From NCBI GenBank assembly GCA_028282925.1, contig JANQGV010000016.1:1-33748 (forward strand): a stretch of 33,748 nt of DNA, given 5' to 3'. The position numbers were made by a program, and so were the translations under genes. The stretch comes from Thermodesulfobacteriota bacterium (GTDB lineage: Bacteria; Desulfobacterota; WTBG01; CAIYCZ01; CAIRTM01). How positions within the stretch are numbered: the stretch's first letter is position 1; each line of letters opens with the position of its first letter. The notes below the pieces were generated by a model. The model did not search any database. It had not been told where the DNA came from and saw nothing but the letters and a program-made list of their open reading frames with translations. This document shows positions 1-7,162 of this stretch, piece by piece.

Positions 1-1
1 G

Positions 2-613
2 ACGCCACCGCCCCCGGTCAAACAAACGCTTAAAAAACCGAAGTCCGAACCGGCGGCCAAAAAGCCATCGCAAAAAAAGCAAGCTCCCGAGTCTGCCCGT
101 GAGCCTCAACCTGAAGCAATGCCGGTACAGCAGGTTATCGCCATTACCGGCATCGGCGACACACACCTGTACCAGGACCCGGCCGGGGTTTATTCCATCA
201 ACCTGCCCGTCGGCTTTGAAAAAACCGCGGCGTCCCCTTCAGGCTCCCGGGCCGCTTTTGTTTTCGATAATGCCGTGCGGATACAGTTTGCGGTCCGCTC
301 CGTTGAACCGGCCTGGAACGCCGAAGACGCCATGTACCGGAAAGTAATGGATATCCAGGGGGGTGCGGGACAAAAATCGACCATGACTGTCGGTGACTAC
401 TCACTGGTCGAAATCGGCGGCGCCCGCGGCTATATGATCGATTTCAGCGGCTATATCCAGGACTCCTCTTCTAAAATAAGTCTCTATGCCCTTGAAACCT
501 CCGGAAAGGTGCTTTTTATCGACATTAACTGCGCCAACTGGAGAAAACAGAAAAACCTCGACATGTACACCACCGCTCAAAAAAGTATCCGGAAAACACT
601 TATCGTGTATTAA
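2..613 (+). CDS. C-terminal part of an unknown protein with a Pro/Lys-rich linker (5' partial)
   Basis: The reading frame is open from the left edge, so the N-terminus lies outside the window; an internal ATG at 119 is not needed as a start. The first ~40 visible residues are rich in Pro, Lys, Gln and Ala, a typical flexible linker. They are followed by a compact ~150-residue domain starting near the motif YQDPAGVYSINLP and ending IRKTLIVY. That pattern (an aromatic/Pro 'DPAGxYSINLP' entry, alternating beta strands, a final helix 'TAQKSIRKTL') recalls PsbP/DcrB-like domains of exported proteins, but this is inference from pattern only. The missing N-terminus probably holds a zinc-ribbon or membrane anchor, as in similar linker proteins. 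The stop at 611-613 is clear. It is followed by 150 bp with a promoter for the next gene, so it probably ends its transcription unit. Confidence 0.7.
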   Translation, partial: TPPPPVKQTLKKPKSEPAAKKPSQKKQAPESAREPQPEAMPVQQVIAITGIGDTHLYQDPAGVYSINLPVGFEKTAASPSGSRAAFVFDNAVRIQFAVRSVEPAWNAEDAMYRKVMDIQGGAGQKSTMTVGDYSLVEIGGARGYMIDFSGYIQDSSSKISLYALETSGKVLFIDINCANWRKQKNLDMYTTAQKSIRKTLIVY

Positions 614-667
614 TAATCATTCCTGCATACCTATTACAATTAAGTATAATCAAACAGAATTATTTTC

Positions 668-696
668 TTGCATTACTTTCCACTTTGTCATATATT
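668..696 (+). promoter_or_regulatory. Sigma-70-type promoter for the PilZ gene
   Basis: TTGCAT at 668-673 and TATATT at 691-696 are separated by exactly 17 bp in an AT-rich region. A start near 703 would give a leader of about 60 nt before the ATG at 765. This is a consensus match by eye only. Confidence 0.5.
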
Positions 697-725
697 TTGT
701 GCAACTAGAGAAAAAAGTCCCAATA

Positions 726-739
726 TATTGTATACAATA
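726..739. promoter_or_regulatory. Perfect 14-bp palindrome in the PilZ gene leader
   Basis: TATTGTATACAATA is a perfect palindrome between the predicted transcription start and the ribosome site of the PilZ gene. It resembles the TTGTATATACAA half-sites of the mazEF operator (12742-12770) but has a shorter centre. It may be a repressor site; function is inferred from position only. Confidence 0.35.
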
Positions 740-764
740 CAGCTAATCATACTAAGGGGATACC

Positions 765-1148
765 ATGGAATCTCATGACGAGCAGAGACAACACGTACGC
801 CGCTATCCCAGCGATAATGTGTATGTTGCGCTTGGCGAAGGGTATGCCAGAGTAGGCAGGATGTATGATATGAGTAAGGGGGGGCTATCGTTCGAATATA
901 TTGTGTATGAGGAAGAAACACCCGAAAAAGTTCAAAAAATCGATATTTTCATCTCAAAAGACGAATTCCATCTGTCGGGTGTTCCCTGTGAAGTGATCTA
1001 TGATATTCACGTAACTGCCCCTACTTCGAGCCTGTTTACCAGCAATATTATCAGCAAACGTTGCGGCGTGAGATTTACGGGCCTTTCAACCGGCCTTGAA
1101 AATCAAATCGATACCTTCATGTCCATGCATACCGGGGGAACGGTCTGA
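765..1148 (+). CDS. PilZ-domain protein (c-di-GMP effector)
   Basis: A 127-residue cytoplasmic protein that is essentially one PilZ domain, a family that binds cyclic di-GMP and changes the behaviour of motility or envelope machinery. Both binding motifs are visible: RxxxR at residues 8-12 (RQHVR) and DxSxxG in DMSKGG about 30 residues later. The rest shows the alternating strands of a small barrel ending in an acidic helix. The start is supported by AAGGGG 4-5 nt before the ATG and a promoter at 668-696. It faces a second PilZ gene (1165-1536) convergently, with 16 bp between the stops, so they are separate transcription units. The partner is not identifiable; nearby hook genes suggest flagella but do not prove it. 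Confidence 0.85.
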   Translation: MESHDEQRQHVRRYPSDNVYVALGEGYARVGRMYDMSKGGLSFEYIVYEEETPEKVQKIDIFISKDEFHLSGVPCEVIYDIHVTAPTSSLFTSNIISKRCGVRFTGLSTGLENQIDTFMSMHTGGTV

Positions 1149-1164
1149 GCGGCGGGGGTTGCCG

Positions 1165-1536
1165 TCAGGAATCAGGCTTGTTTTCCTTTTCAAGGATGCT
1201 CTGATAGGCATAGTCCATCAGTTTCTGCATACCCTCGTCTTTAATCAGCGTCAGCTTTACACCGGCTCTATAGTTGTGGTCGCCCTCCCCGTCCGCTTTT
1301 TTGACCCACTTGAGGTTGGCCACCGCCGAAACACTCGTTTCCTCCTGGGGAACATCAATTTCAAGCAGCAGGTTTTTCCCGGGTTCGAGCTCCCGTTCCA
1401 GCGATAAATTCAGCACAATGCCCCTGGCGCTTATTTCGGAAACCACGCACCTGGTGCTCTCGGTATAGCCGCACCCGATAAACGAAGCAGTCAACTCAAT
1501 GGGAAAACGCTGGTATTTCCTCTTTTGCTCCTCCAT
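1165..1536 (-). CDS. PilZ-domain protein (second copy, divergent)
   Basis: A 123-residue PilZ-type protein. RKYQR near the N-terminus gives the RxxxR motif. EISARG takes the place of (D/N)xSxxG, so the usual acidic/amide residue is Glu, which may weaken or alter nucleotide binding. The rest is one small beta-barrel domain with a C-terminal helix. A longer frame begins at 1560, but its first codons are the ribosome site itself (AGGAAGGGGG, 8 nt before the ATG at 1534-1536), so the shorter start is chosen. It is only weakly similar to the PilZ gene at 765 and not a recent duplicate. The next gene leftward on this strand (1589-1795) lies upstream with a 52-bp gap, so the two may be co-transcribed. 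Confidence 0.8.
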   Translation of the reverse strand: MEEQKRKYQRFPIELTASFIGCGYTESTRCVVSEISARGIVLNLSLERELEPGKNLLLEIDVPQEETSVSAVANLKWVKKADGEGDHNYRAGVKLTLIKDEGMQKLMDYAYQSILEKENKPDS

Positions 1537-1588
1537 GTCACAATCCCCCTTCCTGTCCACAGATTATAGCCGCTTCGTGACCGTGCCG

Positions 1589-1795
1589 CTAGTCTTTTTC
1601 CTCCCCGGAGCCCGCATCTCCGGTATCGGGCCGGCCACCTTTTTTGGGAAACATCAGGGTCATCAGGCGCACCGTCGCTACAAAAAAAAGCGCCATCCCA
1701 AAGTAGTGCCGCCATCCCTCCTGGTAGGTGTCCCAGGCCGTAATTCCCATCAGCGCCAGAAAGCAGTATGCCGCAATTCTTACAAATCGTCTCAT
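1589..1795 (-). CDS. Small membrane protein, function unknown
   Basis: A 68-residue protein starting MRRFVRIAAYCFLALMG. It has two short hydrophobic segments (about residues 5-17 and 30-47) separated by a polar Trp/Tyr-containing loop, and a charged, Gly/Asp/Glu-rich C-terminal tail. The basic N-terminus next to the first segment fits a membrane protein. The frame can be extended to 1837, but the ATG at 1793-1795 is the first with a plausible upstream purine run (AGAGGAA, a long 12-nt spacing), so the start is uncertain. It may be transcribed with the PilZ gene 52 bp downstream. No family was recognised; a chance frame cannot be fully excluded. Confidence 0.5.
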   Translation of the reverse strand: MRRFVRIAAYCFLALMGITAWDTYQEGWRHYFGMALFFVATVRLMTLMFPKKGGRPDTGDAGSGEEKD

Positions 1796-1886
1796 GGCAG
1801 AAATAGTTCCTCTGTTTACTGTTGTATCTCGTACCAATATACACGACGAAAACAGGCCTGTAAACGGCTAAAAAATCACATTGTGA

Positions 1887-2104
1887 ACCACCCGCTTCGC
1901 TCGAGGCGCGGAGGTCACTGGGAGAAAAGATTTTTTCACCGGACAAGAAACGGCGCCCGGTGAAAAGCACTCACTGGCTTTACCTGAAATCACTGTTGAT
2001 ACAAATGCCCGAAGGGCGAGCAGTTTTGCAGGATCGGCATCTCCCGATCCTGCAAAGAAAATGCTGTTCTCCGTGCTCTCGGTGTCTCAAGCATAGCGGG
2101 TGGT
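1887..2104. mobile_element. MITE-like element with ~35-bp imperfect terminal inverted repeats
   Basis: The left end ACCACCCGCT (1887-1896) and right end AGCGGGTGGT (2095-2104) are perfect inverted repeats. The similarity continues inward for about 35 bp with mismatches (1887-1924 against 2069-2104). The interior is non-coding and carries a perfect 13-bp hairpin (2025-2056). The right end resembles a 'CTCCGTG..CTCGGTGTCTC' type dispersed sequence common in environmental bacterial genomes. There is no transposase, so it would be a non-autonomous element or relic. Target-site duplications were not identified. Confidence 0.45.
2025..2056. repeat. Perfect 13-bp hairpin
   Basis: TTTGCAGGATCGG (2025-2037) is repeated inverted at 2044-2056 with a 6-nt loop (CATCTC). 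No U-run follows on either strand, so it is not a standard terminator. It lies inside the MITE-like element 1887-2104. Confidence 0.7.
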
Positions 2105-2140
2105 GAATCATGTTGGAATTCAAAGGGTCAAAAAAAAATG

Positions 2141-2197
2141 AAGGGGGTGGCAGGCTTTGGCATCATCCGTGACGCACCAATCGCCTTCCACCCCCTT
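2141..2197. repeat. Long imperfect hairpin element
   Basis: AAGGGGGTGG (2141-2150) pairs with CCACCCCCTT (2188-2197). Inside it AGGC (2152-2155) pairs with GCCT (2183-2186) and TGG with CCA, giving a nested stem with small bulges over 57 nt. No flanking gene uses it as a terminator. It may be a palindromic repeat or a small mobile relic. Confidence 0.6.
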
Positions 2198-2366
2198 ACA
2201 CTGGGAGCAAAGTCGGTTGAAGATTCGAGACTGCCGGAAGATATTCATCTACTGCCGTGTATCTGAATGCCTTCCTTCAGTCTACCGTGAGAAGCATATA
2301 TCAGTTGCAGAGTGCGCATTGTTCTGAGGTGCACACCATTAAATTCAATAAGTAAATAACACATTG

Positions 2367-2450
2367 TGTAGAGTGGGTGAAGTGTCGACGCAACCCACCT
2401 TTTTTAATTCCGGACATGGTGGGTTCCGCTTATGCTCCACCCACCCTACA
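2367..2450. mobile_element. 84-bp MITE with 33-bp terminal inverted repeats
   Basis: The ends TGTAGAGTGGGTGAAG and CTCCACCCACCCTACA are inverted repeats. They extend inward to CAACCCACC at 2391-2399 and GGTGGGTT near 2418-2425, about 33 bp per arm with roughly 75% identity, around an AT-rich centre. The TGTAGGGTGGG...CCCACC type end is typical of a very widespread non-autonomous repeat. A related, decayed copy spans about 2709-2836 and a fragment lies near 2551-2582. Confidence 0.75.
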
Positions 2451-2461
2451 GCATACATCAT

Positions 2462-2554
2462 ATGATTGTGGTTTGGAGCGGGTCTCCGTGCCTGCCATGC
2501 CGAAGCTTTACGCGAAGGATGGCCCGCCCACTTACGGACCTATATCATAGGCAG
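2462..2554. repeat. Dispersed ~95-bp repeat, copy 1
   Basis: Starts ATGATTGTGGTT and includes GCGGGTCTCCGTGCCTGCC, CGAAGCTTTACGCGAAGGAT and GGCCCGCCC. It matches 2861-2955 at about 80% or better overall, and almost perfectly across the 50-bp core. The ends GCGGG and CCCGC make the core weakly palindromic. It is non-coding. Confidence 0.8.
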
Positions 2555-2708
2555 ACATGGTGAGTTTCATCCACCGGCCTACCTGTCCCGATCTTAACAG
2601 GATTGCGCTCACCCCTCGTCAATGCAACACTCACCCGCATACGCCTCATGCCCAGGGACTTCACTCGTCTTGTTTCTGTTCGGTCTCCTTCAGTCGGCAA
2701 CAGACGTC

Positions 2709-2836
2709 GGATGGGCGCAGCTTCAGCGCAACCCACTTAATTATTTTTATTCCCCTCAATAACGGGTTTCACCCCGCCTCTTTACCTCCTTACTGTTTCA
2801 GATTGATCAGCATTCGGCGCGCATTGCGCACCCTAC
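2709..2836. mobile_element. Decayed MITE relative carrying an internal flgE-end fragment
   Basis: The left part GGATGGGCGCAGC...GCGCAACCCACTT resembles the left arm of the MITE at 2367-2450. The right end GCGCACCCTACAT resembles its right end. Between them lies a 27-bp piece matching the flgE 3' end (2783-2809). As at 2367-2450, a copy of the ~95-bp repeat follows directly to the right. Confidence 0.45.
2783..2809 (-). pseudogene. Relic of the flgE 3' end
   Basis: This 27-bp stretch matches 2982-3008, the end of flgE plus the bases just downstream, with only two differences. Read on the minus strand it encodes LINLKQ-stop, against LINLKR-stop in the real gene. Upstream of these codons the match breaks within about 5 bp. 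It is a duplicated or captured fragment too short to function. Confidence 0.6.
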
Positions 2837-2860
2837 ATCCCAACAAATTAAGAACGTCCA

Positions 2861-2955
2861 ATGATTATGGTTCGTGTAGCGGGTCTCGGTGCCTGCCATG
2901 CCGAAGCTTTACGCGAAGGATGGCCCGCCCGCTTACGGGATTTCATCAAAGGCAG
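2861..2955. repeat. Dispersed ~95-bp repeat, copy 2
   Basis: Second copy of the repeat at 2462-2554, same orientation, starting ATGATTATGGTT and sharing TGCCTGCCATGCCGAAGC and the GGCCCGCCC end. It ends 34 bp from the flgE stop. A third, more diverged, inverted copy lies at 13631-13690. Confidence 0.8.
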
Positions 2956-2988
2956 CACCTTTTATATTTACCTTACCGCCCTACCTCC

Positions 2989-5874
2989 TTACCGTTTCAG
3001 GTTGATCAACTCGGCCAGCATGTCGTCGGTGGTGGTAATAATACGCGAATTGGCCTGGAAACCGCGCTGCTGAATAATCATGTTCACAAACTCGGTCGAG
3101 AGATCCACGTTGGACTGCTCCAGGGAGTTCGGCGCAATTTTTCCAAGGCCCGCGCTGCCGGCCGTACCGGTAATGGGCTGACCCGAAGTACGTGTTTCGG
3201 AGTACAGGTTACCACCCTCACGGCTCAAGCCCCACGGGTTGATAAAATCGGCCAGGGCCACACGTGCCAGGTACAGCACCTGCCCATTGGAATAGTTACC
3301 GGTCATAACACCGTCGGAGTCCACCGCTACATCCTGCAGGAAGCCAGAGCCGTAACCGTCCTGGGTCTGGAATATGGTTGAAGACGGGGCCGAAAACTGG
3401 GTCGATACGTTGGTGTCGGACCCCAGGCCGAAATCTATATCAATTTCCTGCTGGGGCTCTGCCCCGCTGCCAAAGTCAAATCCGGTACCATCCGATACAA
3501 CGCCGGTAGTGGGATCAACCACCTGTGTCAACCACTCAATGGCCGATTCACTTCTCAACTGGCCCGACTGGTCAAACACCAGGGTACCACGGGCCTGCAC
3601 CTCGGCCTCGCCCGAAGCCGTATCCGATGAAGGCACATAGGCAAACCATTCCCATGAAGTACGGTTATCATCACTCACATAAGCTTTACGGAAATAAAAC
3701 GATACGGTATGCTGATTACCAAGCGAGTCATACAACACCAGGGATGTTGAATAGTTAGCGGTCTCATCTGGGTTAGATACATCAAACCCCACTCCGTAAT
3801 TAACCGTGTTATCATCAATGTTAAGTGTACCACCTACTAAATCATCTGGTAAATTGGCTGGATTACTAAAATCATTCTCAAATGTAGTAAGCTGAATTGT
3901 TGAATTTGCGCCAAGTTCAGTAGATGCAATGCGGAAGCGACCACCCTGGGTTTCGTCTACTTCGGTAAAGGAAACTTCAACCTGCTCTGTTTCTCCTTCA
4001 GCATCCAGGGCATCATTTATCTGGGTTTCAAGTTCAAGGGCAAGTTCGTTCCCGGTATAAACACCAGCCGTTATAGTAACCGTAACAGGCGTACCTGAAT
4101 TAGCCGGATTCCCGTTAACTGTTACATTAAGCTCATCATTATCACCATTTAAAATATTAAAGGCAACACTCCGGACACCATCAATGGATGTTCCAGCATT
4201 AAGTAAGTTTGTTGCTGTAGCAGTAGTTGATACAAACCCAAGGGTTTCATCAATAGTTGATGCTGTCCAGTCCAGAGTATAATTCGTTGCCCCACCACCA
4301 GAAGTTAAATTATTTAGTGTGAAAATATCAGTTACCGGATTATATGTTACACTAATAGTATTAGCACCAAACGCTGCTGTATTTACAATTCTCCAGGTAA
4401 GTGCCTCGGCCACCTCCTGACCGGTATATGTTTCACCTGCGGTTATTACAGTACCATCAGCTGTTTGTGCATTAATTATATCAAGGTTGGTTGCGGGGGG
4501 TCCTACAGATAAAATATTATTAGTCCCACCCTGAAAGGTAAAAGCACTGGTTGTGTCTGAACGAGACTCAGTAAACCCGGGCACGGTAAACCCATTTGCT
4601 TCAACGGCAGTTACCTCTTCATAATTAACGATATTAATGGTGGGTAAAAAATTGTTGGCAATTGCCTCCATTTGTATAGCCGAGCCGTTCTCCTCACCAC
4701 GAGTGCTGGTAAAAATCTGAAAACGATTCCTTGTGGGAGCACTTTCATCATAGCGAACATCAACCGTCAAATTTGCCGTAGCCTGGTTTGCGGCCAAAGC
4801 CGTATTAATCTGTTGTTCCATATGAAATCTAAGAAGTTCAATTGTATACACACCATTTGTAAGTTGGACAGTAACTGGCCCGGTTCCGTCAACATAGACA
4901 TTAAACGCATTGTTCTCATCGGTAACATTAAAAGCCACTTCACTTCCTGTTTCGCTTGAATTTGCACCCGCCTGGTCAGTAATTACCGTATTAACTGCTG
5001 TAGAAATACCAATTACAGCATTTGCAGACCCACCAGAATCAAACGTTATACTATTACCTGCAGCAGTTGTATTTGTAATTGTAAATGTATTAGTATCACT
5101 ATCATATGAAACTGTATAGCTTTGACCTGCAGTTGCATTATTATTTAATTCAGTTTGAATTGCCGCTGCCACCTCATCACCTGTATATACAGCTCCTTCT
5201 TCCAGTTGTGCTGTCGGAAGTAAAGGATTAACAAGATCGATAGTAACATTTCCGCTACCATCATCAAATACCAATTCATCATTAACCCCTTCATCAAACA
5301 CAAATCCACTCCGCGTAACCATATCCGATTCAACAAAAGCGGCGCTTTGCACAAACTCGGCCTGGGTATCCAGGTTGACTGCAATGTCCACATTCTCGGT
5401 TTCCTGAGGCGAAGACGACGTGGCATTGATCTGGATATCGGTAATGGCGCCGCGAGGATCAGGCTCATTGGGGTCGAGAATCCAGCCCTGCACACGGTAG
5501 CCTGCCGGGTTCACAAGAAAGCCTTCCTCGTCGAATTTAAAATGCCCGGCACGGGTATAGAACATACCCGTCTCAGTACTGCGCACCATGAAAAACCCGT
5601 CGCCGCCGATTGCCATGTCCGTTGCTTCGCTTGTACCTTCGAACGATCCCTGGGCCCACACATAGTCTACGGAGCTCATTGCAACACCGCGGCCGATCTG
5701 GGACGTACCGGTTGCATCGGTAATACTCTGGGCGAGCAGGGTCTCAAAGGATGCCCTCGATGCTTTAAAGCCTATGGTATTTACGTTTGCTATGTTGTCG
5801 CCGATAACACTCATGGAGTTTCCCAACGTGTTTAATCCGCTGACACCCGCAAACATTGCACTGGATATACCCAT
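2989..5874 (-). CDS. flgE: Flagellar hook protein FlgE, enlarged
   Basis: Structural subunit of the flagellar hook, exported by the flagellar type III system. The N-terminus carries the rod/hook signature (GLNTLGNSMSVIGDNIANVN, about residues 13-32). The C-terminus carries the matching helical signature (EFVNMIIQQRGFQANSRI followed by LINLKR-stop). At 961 residues it is about twice the usual 400-440. The excess is a central insert (about residues 185-700, nt 3775-5322) of four related ~95-residue blocks, each with a GxYTGxE-type motif followed by a helix ending in 'IN'. This insert is visibly AT-richer than the flanks. The start has GAAGGAG 8 nt upstream. It is the last gene of fliK-flgD-flgE, 55 bp after flgD. 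Confidence 0.95.
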   Translation of the reverse strand: MGISSAMFAGVSGLNTLGNSMSVIGDNIANVNTIGFKASRASFETLLAQSITDATGTSQIGRGVAMSSVDYVWAQGSFEGTSEATDMAIGGDGFFMVRSTETGMFYTRAGHFKFDEEGFLVNPAGYRVQGWILDPNEPDPRGAITDIQINATSSSPQETENVDIAVNLDTQAEFVQSAAFVESDMVTRSGFVFDEGVNDELVFDDGSGNVTIDLVNPLLPTAQLEEGAVYTGDEVAAAIQTELNNNATAGQSYTVSYDSDTNTFTITNTTAAGNSITFDSGGSANAVIGISTAVNTVITDQAGANSSETGSEVAFNVTDENNAFNVYVDGTGPVTVQLTNGVYTIELLRFHMEQQINTALAANQATANLTVDVRYDESAPTRNRFQIFTSTRGEENGSAIQMEAIANNFLPTINIVNYEEVTAVEANGFTVPGFTESRSDTTSAFTFQGGTNNILSVGPPATNLDIINAQTADGTVITAGETYTGQEVAEALTWRIVNTAAFGANTISVTYNPVTDIFTLNNLTSGGGATNYTLDWTASTIDETLGFVSTTATATNLLNAGTSIDGVRSVAFNILNGDNDELNVTVNGNPANSGTPVTVTITAGVYTGNELALELETQINDALDAEGETEQVEVSFTEVDETQGGRFRIASTELGANSTIQLTTFENDFSNPANLPDDLVGGTLNIDDNTVNYGVGFDVSNPDETANYSTSLVLYDSLGNQHTVSFYFRKAYVSDDNRTSWEWFAYVPSSDTASGEAEVQARGTLVFDQSGQLRSESAIEWLTQVVDPTTGVVSDGTGFDFGSGAEPQQEIDIDFGLGSDTNVSTQFSAPSSTIFQTQDGYGSGFLQDVAVDSDGVMTGNYSNGQVLYLARVALADFINPWGLSREGGNLYSETRTSGQPITGTAGSAGLGKIAPNSLEQSNVDLSTEFVNMIIQQRGFQANSRIITTTDDMLAELINLKR

Positions 5875-5929
5875 GGATTAATCTCCTTCTCGTATATATA
5901 AATTATGTTTCATTAACCATATAATAGAC

Positions 5930-7111
5930 TTACAGAAACAACGGAGCGGCTCTTACCGCCATGGACCCAACGTCCTTGATAAAATCGGCCACAGCCCTGA
6001 ACGAGCTCGACCCGCTGTCTTTAATCTCGATAATATCGTCCACCGGTATCAGAAGTTGCCCGATTACGGCATAGGCGTTTTTCTCGGCATCATAGGTTAT
6101 GCTGTCAACCGTTCCGTTCACCAGGGACTGTGAATTAACCGACCGGCCGTCGCTGTCCGAAGCCGATACCTTAAAGAGGTAAGTACCGGCCGCAACCTCT
6201 GTACCGGACTCGTCGGTGCCGTCCCAGTCGCAGTACTGGGTACCGGCAATCCGTTTGCCGCAATCAATGGTCTTCACCAGGTTGCCTTCGGTGTCGTATA
6301 CTTTAACGGACACGTTTTCGGCGTCACTGCCCAGGCTGTAGAAAAGGCGCGGCTGGTTGTCGCCGTCGTAATAGGTCTGTTCACTGGAAGCGGTTACCTC
6401 TTTGCCGATCATGGCCAGGTAGTCCTTGGTTGAAGTGCCGGCAACATTATCGCCGATTTCAATTACATCGCCGATGGCCACATTCTGGTCGTCAACCGTC
6501 AGATAGGTAACCCCGTTTTCAAAGGTAATACCGTCCACAACACCGGTGAGCATGGTGGTAACATCAACGGCATCATCATTGAGATCGACCGGGTAAACCT
6601 TGAATGTGTAGTTTCCTTCGGCAAGTGCATTGCCGTTGGAATCGGTACCGTCCCAGTACACGGTCTGGGGGCCGCTGGTCTGGGATCCTTTATACAGGGT
6701 GTTTATCAGTTTTCCATTGGCGTCATAAATGCTGATAGATACCTTGGCGGCATCGGCTCCAAGCGAATACCTGATGTTTCCGCCTGCATTTTCATCCAGG
6801 TGCACGCTGTTACCGGCGGCAATAACCTCCTTGCCGATAAAATTAACCGATTGAGAGTTATTGATGGAGGCCATATACAATTGCAGGTAGGTCAGGTTTT
6901 CGTTTACCCCCTGCAACTGCGAGACAGTGTTGATCTGGGCCAGTTGTGCCGTAAACTCGGTATTTTCCATGGGGTCCAGCGGGTCCTGGTACTGAATTTG
7001 GGCCATGAGCATGGTCAGGAACTGCTCCTGTATTTCATCGGCTGTGGTGGGCTGATTAGAGTTTGACTGGGTCGTATTGTACGTGCTTGCTAATGGGTCT
7101 ACTACCGACAT
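5930..7111 (-). CDS. flgD: Hook-capping protein FlgD with duplicated C-terminal domain
   Basis: FlgD caps the growing hook so that FlgE can polymerise. The conserved N-terminal segment is clear (FLTMLMAQIQYQDPLDPMEN, residues 31-50, then EFTAQLAQINTVSQLQ). Typical FlgD has one tudor/Ig-like C-terminal module (total ~220-240 residues). Here there are two in tandem, residues ~91-220 and ~235-364. Both run IGKEV, YSLG(A/S)DA, a beta-hairpin with DGTD, 'aeGnYtFKV', then a 'dvIEI' end. A short unique tail follows. It sits between fliK (52 bp upstream) and flgE (55 bp downstream). The ribosome site is weak, so translation may depend on fliK read-through. Confidence 0.93.
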   Translation of the reverse strand: MSVVDPLASTYNTTQSNSNQPTTADEIQEQFLTMLMAQIQYQDPLDPMENTEFTAQLAQINTVSQLQGVNENLTYLQLYMASINNSQSVNFIGKEVIAAGNSVHLDENAGGNIRYSLGADAAKVSISIYDANGKLINTLYKGSQTSGPQTVYWDGTDSNGNALAEGNYTFKVYPVDLNDDAVDVTTMLTGVVDGITFENGVTYLTVDDQNVAIGDVIEIGDNVAGTSTKDYLAMIGKEVTASSEQTYYDGDNQPRLFYSLGSDAENVSVKVYDTEGNLVKTIDCGKRIAGTQYCDWDGTDESGTEVAAGTYLFKVSASDSDGRSVNSQSLVNGTVDSITYDAEKNAYAVIGQLLIPVDDIIEIKDSGSSSFRAVADFIKDVGSMAVRAAPLFL

Positions 7112-7162
7112 GGCACTCTATTCATTTAAAGGTTACTCTATACCCGGTTTTATTAATCGGTG

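Noticed and set aside
2545-2736. 63-residue frame on the minus strand in the repeat region
   Set aside because: It overlaps the repeat cluster, has an Arg-rich translation with no family signal and no good ribosome site.
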